NCBI RefSeq assembly: GCF_002115745.1
Contig: NZ_JFKB01000003.1
Span: 186,001-250,000 of the forward strand
Length of the DNA stretch: 64,000 nucleotides
Direction of reading: 5' to 3'
Origin: Thalassospira alkalitolerans
GTDB taxonomy: Bacteria; Pseudomonadota; Alphaproteobacteria; Rhodospirillales; Thalassospiraceae
Shown here in pieces: positions 26,861-34,061 of this stretch. A model generated the notes under the pieces. The model saw only the letters and a list, made by a program, of their open reading frames with translations. It searched no databases and had not been told where the DNA came from. The position numbers were made by a program, and so were the translations under genes. The first letter of the stretch is position 1, and each line of letters begins with the position of its first letter.

Positions 26861-28903
26861 TTGAAGCTTTCATTTGATCAGGTGAAACGCCGGGCGAAAA
26901 CATTGGAACGCCAGGGCCAAAAGGATGAAGCGATCAAGCTTTATGAAGACTTCCTGACGTCATATCCGAAAAATGAACGCGCCCGAAAGGCACTGGCCGA
27001 GCTTCGTGATCCGGCCGCCGTTATGGGCAAGGGATCGTTGCAGGATAAAGTGACCGAGGTCCGGCGGCTGTTTGATAGCGGGCAGGTTGAGGCGTCATTT
27101 GACGCGGCAAATGCGCTTGTCAAGGAAGCGCCAAATTCCGGTGTGGTGTGGAATTTGGTCGGGGCGGCGGCGTTTGTTCTGAAGAAGTTCGAACTTGCCG
27201 AGCAGAGCTTTCGCAAGGCGGTTGAACTGGCGCCGGAAATTACCCAGGCGCACGCCAATCTGGGGGTTTTGCTGTATCAGCAGGAACGTCATCAGGCGGC
27301 ATTGGAAGCCTTTGCCAATGCGATCAAAACCAACCCGAAATATGCCGAAGGATACAACAGTATCGGCGGGATTTATCACAAGCTGGGCAAGCTTGATACG
27401 GCTGAGAAGTATTTTGTTGGCGCAATCCAGGCCAACAAAAACTATGCCGAGGCCTATTATAATCTGGGCAATACGTTCTTCCAAAAAGGCAAGATCAGTG
27501 CGGCCCAGCAAAGCTTTGGCTTTGCCGCCAAGGTGCAGGGCGAAAATATGCCCGCCCTGTCGCAGAAGCTTTATATGCAGGCCTTGCTGTGTGATTGGTC
27601 GGGCATTGCCGAGTTTGAGAAGCTTGCATCGCGTATCGGGATAGACGGCGATGCGGTCGAGCCATTTTCGATGTTGTCCTATGATGACAACGCGGAGCGC
27701 CAGCAAAAGCGTGCGGCCAATATTGTCAAGAAACGCTACCATGTGAATGCATTGCCCCTGCCCGAACGGCCGGTGACAAAACCCGATAAAATCAAGATCG
27801 GATATTTTTCAGCCGATTTTCATGATCACGCGACGTTGATCCTGATGATTGGTTTGCTGGAACATCATGATCGCGAAAAGTTTGAAATCCATGCCTATAG
27901 CTATGGCACGGTCAAACAAGGGGTTAAGCGCGACCGGTTACAAGGTATCGTTGACAGTTTTGTCGATATAACGACCGCCTCGGACCCGCAGATTGTTGCC
28001 GCGGTCAGACAACAGAAAATTGATATCGCCGTTGATTTGAAGGGCTTTACCCGTCAGGGGCGCACCGGGCTTTTCGCCTATCGGCTGGCGCCGATCCAGA
28101 TCAATTATCTGGGGTATCCCGGGACAATCGGCGCTGATTTCATGGATTATATCGTTGCCGACAAGGTGATTATTCCCGAAAAGCAGCGGCCGTTTTATAC
28201 CGAAAAGGTGATCTATCTGCCAGATAGCTATCAGCCCAATGATCGTAACCGGATCATCCCTGAAACATCGACAACGCGCAGCGATTTTGGCCTGCCCGAA
28301 ACGGGATTTGTCTTTTGCAGTTTCAACAGCAATTACAAGATATCGCCGAACGAGTTTGATATCTGGATGCGACTTTTGGCCAAATATGAGGACAGTGTTC
28401 TTTGGCTGTTACGCGCCAATGAAGGGGTTCAGGAAAACCTGCTTCGCGAGGTCGAAGCCCGCGGGATTGATCGGACCCGCATCGTCTTTGCCGAGCGATT
28501 AAAAGAGCCGGAACACCTTGCGCGGCACAAGCATGCCGATTTGTTCCTTGATACGTTTAATATCAATGCGCATACGACGGCCAGTGACGCGCTTTGGGCC
28601 GGATTGCCAATCGTGACCAAGGCCGGGGACAGTTTTTCCGCGCGCGTTGCCGCCAGCCTGCTATGTGCGGTTGGCTTGCCCGAACTGGTGGCCGAAACCG
28701 AAGCCCAATACGAAGCATTGATTATTGATCTGGTGGAAAACCCCGAACGGCTTGGCCAAATTCGCCAACAATTGATCGACACGCGTTTTGACGTGCCATT
28801 GTTTGATTCCGAAGCCTATACGCGGCATCTGGAAAACGCATATGTTGCGGCTTATGATCGATATTTTGAAGGTAAAATCCCCGATCATATTTTCGCTTCG
28901 TGA
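26861..28903 (+). CDS. TPR-repeat GT41 (O-GlcNAc transferase/SPINDLY-like) glycosyltransferase
   Basis: A 680-residue protein. TPR repeats occupy about 5-235 (for example ITQAHANLGVLLYQQERHQAAL and YNLGNTFFQKGKISAAQQSF). The GT41 catalytic region follows from about 305: KIGYFSADFHDHATLI, then IDIAVDLKGFTRQGR, LAPIQINYLGYPGTIGADFMDY, and late LFLDTFNINAHTTASDALWAGLP. The His in DFHDHA and the DFMDYI region are typical of bacterial OGT-like enzymes. It probably glycosylates Ser/Thr of a target protein; in alphaproteobacteria flagellins are plausible targets, which is inference. The start is TTG with GGGGAG 6 bases upstream. mutT follows after 43 bases. Confidence 0.9.
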   Translation: MKLSFDQVKRRAKTLERQGQKDEAIKLYEDFLTSYPKNERARKALAELRDPAAVMGKGSLQDKVTEVRRLFDSGQVEASFDAANALVKEAPNSGVVWNLVGAAAFVLKKFELAEQSFRKAVELAPEITQAHANLGVLLYQQERHQAALEAFANAIKTNPKYAEGYNSIGGIYHKLGKLDTAEKYFVGAIQANKNYAEAYYNLGNTFFQKGKISAAQQSFGFAAKVQGENMPALSQKLYMQALLCDWSGIAEFEKLASRIGIDGDAVEPFSMLSYDDNAERQQKRAANIVKKRYHVNALPLPERPVTKPDKIKIGYFSADFHDHATLILMIGLLEHHDREKFEIHAYSYGTVKQGVKRDRLQGIVDSFVDITTASDPQIVAAVRQQKIDIAVDLKGFTRQGRTGLFAYRLAPIQINYLGYPGTIGADFMDYIVADKVIIPEKQRPFYTEKVIYLPDSYQPNDRNRIIPETSTTRSDFGLPETGFVFCSFNSNYKISPNEFDIWMRLLAKYEDSVLWLLRANEGVQENLLREVEARGIDRTRIVFAERLKEPEHLARHKHADLFLDTFNINAHTTASDALWAGLPIVTKAGDSFSARVAASLLCAVGLPELVAETEAQYEALIIDLVENPERLGQIRQQLIDTRFDVPLFDSEAYTRHLENAYVAAYDRYFEGKIPDHIFAS

Positions 28904-28946
28904 TGCGCCTCTTGGCGAAAGCGGGTATGGAGGATAAAACAATCGC

Positions 28947-29408
28947 ATGAGCATAGAAAATCCAAATAAGGGCTGCATGTCGGTTGACTTGCGCCAAGGT
29001 AAAATTCCGGAAAAGACCGTGTTTGTCAGTGCGGTGGCATTAGTCGATGCGGATCATCGGGTGTTGATTGCACAACGTCCCGAAGGAAAATCCATGGCCG
29101 GGCTTTGGGAATTTCCCGGTGGCAAGGTTGAGGCCGGGGAAACGCCGGAAATGGCGCTGGTGCGCGAGCTTAAGGAAGAGCTTGGCATTGATATCACCGA
29201 AAGCTGTTTGGCACCGTTTACCTTTGCGTCATTTGCCTATGATGATTTTCATCTGATGATGCCGCTTTATCTGTGCCGGGTCTGGAAGGGGGAGATTACC
29301 CCGATGGAAGGCCAGCAGGTTAAATGGGTGCGGCCAATCCGGCTGAAGGATTATCCGATGCCCCCGGCCGATGTGCCGCTTGTGGCGATGTTGCGCGATT
29401 TTCTGTGA
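28947..29408 (+). CDS. mutT: 8-oxo-dGTP diphosphatase, MutT-type Nudix hydrolase
   Basis: Removes oxidised guanine nucleotides from the pool. The Nudix box GX5EX7REUXEEXGU is complete (GGKVEAGETPEMALVRELKE then ELGI, about residues 58-81). The preceding RPEGKSMAGLWEFPGGK is the MutT signature. At 153 residues it is slightly longer than E. coli MutT (129) because of an N-terminal extension; GGAGG lies 13 bases before the ATG at 28947, and an internal ATG at 28977 has no ribosome site. In alphaproteobacteria mutT often follows argJ; here it is 12.5 kb away. Confidence 0.93.
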   Translation: MSIENPNKGCMSVDLRQGKIPEKTVFVSAVALVDADHRVLIAQRPEGKSMAGLWEFPGGKVEAGETPEMALVRELKEELGIDITESCLAPFTFASFAYDDFHLMMPLYLCRVWKGEITPMEGQQVKWVRPIRLKDYPMPPADVPLVAMLRDFL

Positions 29409-29465
29409 TCATCCGTCGTATTTGGCGGGATGATAAATGACGAGTTCAAGTTTGTGAGGGTTGTG

Positions 29466-30230
29466 ATGTCTGATCCGGTTCGGGCCTGTTTGATTATTAT
29501 CGGTAATGAAATCCTGTCGGGCAGGACGCATGACAAGAACCTGCCGTATCTGGCGGAAGAACTGAACAAGCTTGGCATTCGACTGGCGGAAACGCGGGTC
29601 ATTCCCGATATCGAGACCACCATCATCGAGACGGTCAATGAATGCCGGGCAAAGTTTGATTATGTCTTTACCACTGGCGGCATTGGCCCGACCCATGATG
29701 ATATTACGTCGCCTTGTGTGGCGCGGGCCTTTGGGGTCGAGATTGAGCTAAATGCCAAGGCGCACGCATTGCTGAAAAGTCATTATGAAAACCCGGCCGA
29801 TCTGAATGATGCGCGGCTGCGCATGGCGCATATTCCGGTCGGGGCGGAATTGATTGATAATCCGGTATCAAAGGCACCGGGGTTCCGTATGGAAAATGTC
29901 TATGTCATGGCCGGTGTGCCGATGATCATGCAGGCGATGTTCCAGGGGATTAAACATCAACTGACCGGTGGGCGCCCGATGGTATCGCGTTCGGTGGGGG
30001 GATATATCCCCGAAGGATCAATCGCCAAGGTTCTGGGCGACATTCAGCATGATTTCCCCGATACCGATATCGGCTCCTATCCGTTCCTTCGCGAAGGAAA
30101 ATTGGGCACGACATTGGTGGTGCGCGGCGAAGAAGCCAAGGATGTTGATCTGGCGTCCGAGCGTATTCGTGCGGTGATTGTTGATCAGGGCCGCGAGGTT
30201 ATTGAAGATAGCGGGCCGGTTTCGTCCTAG
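29466..30230 (+). CDS. CinA N-terminal-like / MoaB-type molybdopterin-binding domain protein
   Basis: A 254-residue protein with the MoCF_biosynth (MoaB/MogA/CinA) domain (about 5-170): CLIIIGNEILSGRTHDKN, FTTGGIGPTHDDIT and GVPMIMQAMF. The second part is the short domain found in stand-alone CinA-like proteins. It lacks the deamidase domain of full-length CinA. Proteins of this form are linked to pyrophosphatase or nucleotide-repair functions; the exact reaction is uncertain. The ATG at 29466 follows GAGGG by 5 bases and begins where the domain starts; the upstream ATG at 29430 has no ribosome site. It lies 57 bases after mutT. Confidence 0.88.
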   Translation: MSDPVRACLIIIGNEILSGRTHDKNLPYLAEELNKLGIRLAETRVIPDIETTIIETVNECRAKFDYVFTTGGIGPTHDDITSPCVARAFGVEIELNAKAHALLKSHYENPADLNDARLRMAHIPVGAELIDNPVSKAPGFRMENVYVMAGVPMIMQAMFQGIKHQLTGGRPMVSRSVGGYIPEGSIAKVLGDIQHDFPDTDIGSYPFLREGKLGTTLVVRGEEAKDVDLASERIRAVIVDQGREVIEDSGPVSS

Positions 30231-30323
30231 GGGCGTGAGCTTAAGACGCAGATTGCGATTGGTCATATTCCAAAGATCATGGCGCGGCTATGCTGGTTGT
30301 AATGACAAATCGTCGGAGAGATC

Positions 30324-30668
30324 ATGAGCACAGATGACCACAATAACGACGATACTGTACGCAACAGTAAGGCCGCCCGCGAAGCGCGATCCATCGTTAA
30401 GTTTATGATCGAGCATACCGCTTATGGCGGGTTCGGGGCGCTGGTGTTTGGGGCGTTGGTGCTGTTTTTCGATATTGGCGGGATTTACAGCCTTGCCATG
30501 TCGTCACGCGATGCGCCGATGTTTATCTTTTTGCTGTTTTTTGGCCTGTTCATCACCTTTGGCGGCATCAGCCTTGCCATGGGGGTGATGCGGCTGGGCA
30601 GTTTTTCCGATGATGATACCTATCGCGATGAGCGAAACCGGAATGGCCGGGATAAAGACCGGAAATGA
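30324..30668 (+). CDS. Small membrane protein, unknown
   Basis: A 114-residue protein with polar ends and two hydrophobic segments (about 35-57 and 65-88), so likely an inner-membrane hairpin with both termini on the same side. The C-terminal tail is strongly charged (repeated Asp/Arg/Lys). GGAGAG precedes the ATG. No family was recognised. A terminator overlaps its end, so it closes the mutT-region transcript or has its own. Confidence 0.75.
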   Translation: MSTDDHNNDDTVRNSKAAREARSIVKFMIEHTAYGGFGALVFGALVLFFDIGGIYSLAMSSRDAPMFIFLLFFGLFITFGGISLAMGVMRLGSFSDDDTYRDERNRNGRDKDRK

Positions 30669-30670
30669 CA

Positions 30671-30694
30671 AAAGGCGCTGATTTCAGCGCCTTT
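30671..30694 (+). terminator. Terminator hairpin after small membrane protein gene
   Basis: Arms AAAGGCGCTGA (30671-30681) and TCAGCGCCTTT (30684-30694) with a very tight loop, followed by GTTCATTTTTT. It starts 3 bases after the stop and may also serve the convergent gene ending at 30716. Confidence 0.85.
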
Positions 30695-30715
30695 GTTCAT
30701 TTTTTGGGGCATTGT

Positions 30716-30976
30716 TTATGGGCGATCTGCGCCGCTTTTGGCGCGCAGGATTTTGCCGACAATCATGCCGCCGATCCAGAAGGCCAAGGGCACGACAAAG
30801 ATATAATCAAACATCGGGTGGCTGGTGTCACCGCCGGAAATCGCCAGAATGTAACCGACCCAAGCGGCGGTCAGCAAATAGCCCATGATTTTGAAATAAT
30901 GGCCATTTGGCAGGGTTTTTCGGGCGGTCTGATTCGGTTGTTCCGGGTTGGCCGGTTGATCCTTGTCGGTGGGCAT
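30716..30976 (-). CDS. Small two-span membrane protein downstream of bluB
   Basis: An 86-residue protein with a polar Pro/Gln-rich N-terminus and two membrane segments (about 30-48 and 55-75). AAGGAA lies 6 bases before the ATG at 30976, which is preferred over an ATG at 31018 inside the upstream gene. It follows bluB by 31 bases on the same strand and is probably cotranscribed. No family was recognised; a link to cobalamin is only positional. Confidence 0.7.
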   Translation of the reverse strand: MPTDKDQPANPEQPNQTARKTLPNGHYFKIMGYLLTAAWVGYILAISGGDTSHPMFDYIFVVPLAFWIGGMIVGKILRAKSGADRP

Positions 30977-31007
30977 CCTGATTTCCTTTTGGTTTTGATC
31001 GAGTCGA

Positions 31008-31703
31008 TCAGCGTTCAAGCGTCAGGGCAGAGGGATCAATCCGATCCTGCCAGCCTTCGCGGACCAGTTCGGGTACAACGTGATCTTCTTCGGGATAGCC
31101 AATGCACAGATAGGCGATCAGACGCCAATGACCCGGCACTTCAAGGGTTTTAAGCACGGTTTCAGGTTCCAGAATAGATACCCAGCCCACCCCGATCCCC
31201 TTGACGCGGGCTGCCAGCCACAACAGTTGCACGGCGGCGACGGCAGAATAATCGAGCATTTCGGGCATGGTTTTGCGGCCCAATCCCATGCCTGCCTCGG
31301 TTTCTTCGTCGGCAAAAACGGCAAGCTGTATCGGCGCCTGATCCATGCCCTGAAGTTTCAGGGATGCATAAAGTTTGGCGCGTTCACCGTGATAATCGTC
31401 AAGTGCTTCCTGGTTGGCGCGTTCAAAACTGTCGCGGATGGCGCGGCGGCGGTGTTTGTCATTGACCTTTACAAAGCGCCAGGGCTGACAATTGCCGACA
31501 GAGGGCGCAAGGCAGGCTTCCTTGATCAAATCGTCAATATCGGTTTTGGGGATGGGGTCGGTGAGAAACCGGCGCACATCGCGCCGCCACAGCAACAGAT
31601 CGATAAACTGCTTTTGAAAGATGCGGTCAAACACCGGCGGAGTCGGTGTTTCAGTCACATTTTCAGGCGCATTTTTTGGCGCATCTTGATCGGATTGTGT
31701 CAT
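31008..31703 (-). CDS. bluB: 5,6-dimethylbenzimidazole synthase
   Basis: A flavin-dependent enzyme of the nitroreductase fold that cuts FMNH2 with O2 to make 5,6-dimethylbenzimidazole, the lower ligand of cobalamin. BluB signatures are present: LLLWRRDVRRF, SVGNCQPWRFV, GLGRKTMPEMLDYS and LWLAARVKGIGVGWVSILEP, which separate it from ordinary nitroreductases. 231 residues, with an N-terminal extension of about 25. It supports the idea that this organism makes its own B12 for the mutase at 1-4018. A small membrane gene follows. Confidence 0.93.
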   Translation of the reverse strand: MTQSDQDAPKNAPENVTETPTPPVFDRIFQKQFIDLLLWRRDVRRFLTDPIPKTDIDDLIKEACLAPSVGNCQPWRFVKVNDKHRRRAIRDSFERANQEALDDYHGERAKLYASLKLQGMDQAPIQLAVFADEETEAGMGLGRKTMPEMLDYSAVAAVQLLWLAARVKGIGVGWVSILEPETVLKTLEVPGHWRLIAYLCIGYPEEDHVVPELVREGWQDRIDPSALTLER

Positions 31704-31804
31704 GGCGCAGACCTGATGAATTTGGCGGTTTTGTAATCTTTCTGCACCCTAACCGCACAGCGGGGCCACGCCAAGCCACAAGATGGCGATGGGCGATTAA
31801 TCGG

Positions 31805-33199
31805 TCAGAAGTCAAAATGTACAGTCAGCAATCCCGATAAATTGTTGTGTTCGGTTGCGAACGTCAGTTTGCGTTGAAATTCGATGCTCATTTGTCCGGG
31901 GATGGTGCCCCAGTCATGGGTAATCCCGCCCGCCATTTGAAGATAGGTGCCGGTGGTTTCGCCGTTTACATAGGGGCTTAGCACGCCATAGCCATAGGGA
32001 AGTTCAGATTGCAGGGTGATTTCTGACCGTATCCCTTCGAGGGGGGCGACATTGGGGGAAAATTCCCGAAAACCTTCAACCGATACGCCAAACTGCCAAG
32101 GGTCATAGGTATATTCACTGCCGGCGAAATAGCGCCGGTTGGTGGACCGGCCATAGCCCTGGTTCATCAGGGTTACGGTTTGATCCTGTCCGGCAAAGGG
32201 CACAAGACGATGATCGCCCAAAACCAGATCATAGCGGGCCTCGGCCGTGGTATCGAAAAGCTGGCTTAGGGCGGTGCGAGCCGGAACCATGGTGCCATCG
32301 GCGGCACGTGCGGTTTCGAATTTTTCGCGCGCGGTGATCATATCGCCATCGATGCTTAGCGTGACGGGGACAAAGCCAAGATCGTATTCTGCACCAAAAC
32401 CGATGGAACTGGACAAGGTCGCGCTATCAAGGCTTTCGGCGTAGTTAAGATCGTTGGCACCGCCATTTATGGCCGATTGGGCGATGGTGCTGCTGCCAAT
32501 GCCAAGACTGCCCCGGATGTTGAGCCATTCGGTCATGCGCGAGACGAAATAGGGGGAAAACGTGACATTGTTTTCGCGATAAAGCACCTGACGGGCGGCG
32601 ACTTCGCTGAGCACGCTGCCCCAGCCGATGCCAAGCCCGACAATCAGGCTGTCATCGACCAGATAATCTACCCCGGTATCAATTGAAATCACATCGCCAC
32701 TCAGCCCCGGATTATAGCCGGTTTCAGAAACGCGGTTTTCGATATCGGCCTGACTGCCATGGACCCAGATGCTGATCGGGGTGGCGCGGCGTCGTGACTG
32801 GTTGGGGAATGTGCCATTGGCGCTGTCGAAATCGAGTTTTCGGGCGATTGATGCCAAGGCCGACCGCCCGCCAAATGTTTCAATCGTGGTGGCGTCCCCG
32901 GTACCAAGTGCCAGCGCATTGGGCGGTTGTTCGGAAGGCGGGATGGAATCGTCAAGAAACAGCGGTTCAAGCATGCTGCCGACGATGTCGGTTTCCATTT
33001 TTTGATAGAGACGGTCAATGTGACGTTTTTGATTGCCGGTCCGGTTTAGGGTTTCGCTGCGCAATATCGGGGCATCCGGGCGACTGTCGCCGTTGCCAGC
33101 ATTGGCATTCGGGACGATTTCCCGGCGCGAAAAAGGGGCCAGTATGGCGATTGCCAGACATGCTGCAATGACCAGTGAAATGTAGGTGCGCCGCTTCAC
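31805..33199 (-). CDS. Outer-membrane beta-barrel protein (autotransporter-barrel-like), unknown
   Basis: A 464-residue protein. The N-terminus has a basic start and hydrophobic segment (about 5-22), a signal peptide or anchor. Residues about 40-150 are a polar passenger or periplasmic part. From about 155 to the end, alternating amphipathic strands with Gly-Tyr-Gly turns (VDYLVDDSLIVGLGIGWG, SPYFVSRMTEWLNIRGSLG) lead to a C-terminal aromatic residue (LLTVHFDF), as in barrels assembled by BAM. The start is GTG with only a weak ribosome site. No function is assigned. Confidence 0.75.
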   Translation of the reverse strand: MKRRTYISLVIAACLAIAILAPFSRREIVPNANAGNGDSRPDAPILRSETLNRTGNQKRHIDRLYQKMETDIVGSMLEPLFLDDSIPPSEQPPNALALGTGDATTIETFGGRSALASIARKLDFDSANGTFPNQSRRRATPISIWVHGSQADIENRVSETGYNPGLSGDVISIDTGVDYLVDDSLIVGLGIGWGSVLSEVAARQVLYRENNVTFSPYFVSRMTEWLNIRGSLGIGSSTIAQSAINGGANDLNYAESLDSATLSSSIGFGAEYDLGFVPVTLSIDGDMITAREKFETARAADGTMVPARTALSQLFDTTAEARYDLVLGDHRLVPFAGQDQTVTLMNQGYGRSTNRRYFAGSEYTYDPWQFGVSVEGFREFSPNVAPLEGIRSEITLQSELPYGYGVLSPYVNGETTGTYLQMAGGITHDWGTIPGQMSIEFQRKLTFATEHNNLSGLLTVHFDF

Positions 33200-33460
33200 G
33201 ATTTGACCGGGATGCCTGTTTTGATATCAAAAATCCATTGGGACCATTGGCATCATCACGATAAAAAATGGGGGCAATATGGTGAAAGACGGGCATTTGT
33301 GGCGCAATGGCATCTTTGACGGGAAACCCGCAGATCGTTGATTTGGATAATCGCGATTGGCATAAACAGACAATCCGGTATTGCACCGATTTTAAAGCCG
33401 CGCTAGAACCTGATCGGCCAAGTGGAAATTCCGGTGCAAAGCCGGTTTGGAACACGTTTT

Positions 33461-33549
33461 GCGGGCGTGGCGAAATTGGTATACGCAGCGGACTTAAAAT
33501 CCGCCGGTCCTCAAAGACCTTGCCGGTTCAAGTCCGGCCGCCCGCACCA
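33461..33549 (+). tRNA. tRNA-Leu(UAA)
   Basis: Acceptor stem GCGGGCG (33461-33467) pairs with CGCCCGC (33539-33545), followed by A and an encoded CCA (33547-33549). The anticodon stem GCGGA/TCCGC encloses the loop CTTAAAA, giving anticodon TAA. A long variable arm (CGGTCCTCAAAGACCTTG region) marks a class II tRNA. The T arm is GCCGG-TTCAAGT-CCGGC. It reads UUA/UUG codons. Confidence 0.97.
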
Positions 33550-33725
33550 TTCCATTTTTTGTCTGATCCTGTTTATCGGGGCCGGTTAACGGCACTGCCC
33601 GGTGTGGGCGCATGTTCGGTCCGACGCCATCAAATAACCCAGATTGGTATGTATAGCTTTGCAACAAACGCAACCTGACCGCGTTTGATCGGAACGATTT
33701 TGTTCCTTGCTGACAGGAGTCATCA

Positions 33726-33782
33726 ATGATTCACCTTATTGTCTTTGGTGTGATTGCCATTACGGCATTGGTTGTTGCCTGA
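33726..33782 (+). CDS. Possible 18-residue hydrophobic peptide
   Basis: The frame reads MIHLIVFGVIAITALVVA and then TGA. AGGAG lies exactly 6 bases before the ATG, better than many large genes in this window. The product is almost entirely hydrophobic, like tiny membrane regulators of transporters. It precedes a P-type ATPase by 280 bases with a possible terminator between. It could be chance, since short hydrophobic frames are common, so confidence is low. Confidence 0.35.
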   Translation: MIHLIVFGVIAITALVVA

Positions 33783-33918
33783 GGCGCGATCATTATGGGC
33801 GACCATGCATTTTGCAACTCAAGATGAAATGTCATCGTATTGCCATGCGTCAATCCGATCCCGGTTTGATCGTAATTTAGTTATGTGATCGACAGGTTTG
33901 CTGACGATTGCCAGTGGG

Positions 33919-33953
33919 TTGCTGCCGACAATACGCAGGTATGACGGCAGCAA
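33919..33953 (+). terminator. Possible terminator before P-type ATPase gene
   Basis: Perfect arms TTGCTGCCG (33919-33927) and CGGCAGCAA (33945-33953) with a 17-base loop, followed by TTTTGATT. It would end a transcript from the tRNA or small-peptide region. The long loop lowers confidence. Confidence 0.45.
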
Positions 33954-34061
33954 TTTTGATTCTAATCAGTGCATTGTCAGTGGTTGTTGCGCCACAATAG
34001 TCAATGACACCAGACTTCAGAGAAGAAGCTGGTTCCTGATTATAGCGTGGTAAGATTTCCA

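Larger units (their letters stand above)
33550..34061. other. Region between tRNA-Leu and the P-type ATPase
   Basis: About 510 bases holding one possible 18-codon membrane peptide (33726-33782) and one terminator-like hairpin (33919-33953), both listed separately. A minus-strand open frame (33877-34251) overlaps the ATPase start and has no ribosome site. No integrase or attachment-site repeat was seen next to the tRNA. Confidence 0.55.

Noticed and set aside
33461..34061. Genomic island at tRNA-Leu
   Set aside because: No integrase gene and no repeat of the tRNA 3' end downstream within the window; neighbours look like ordinary chromosomal genes.
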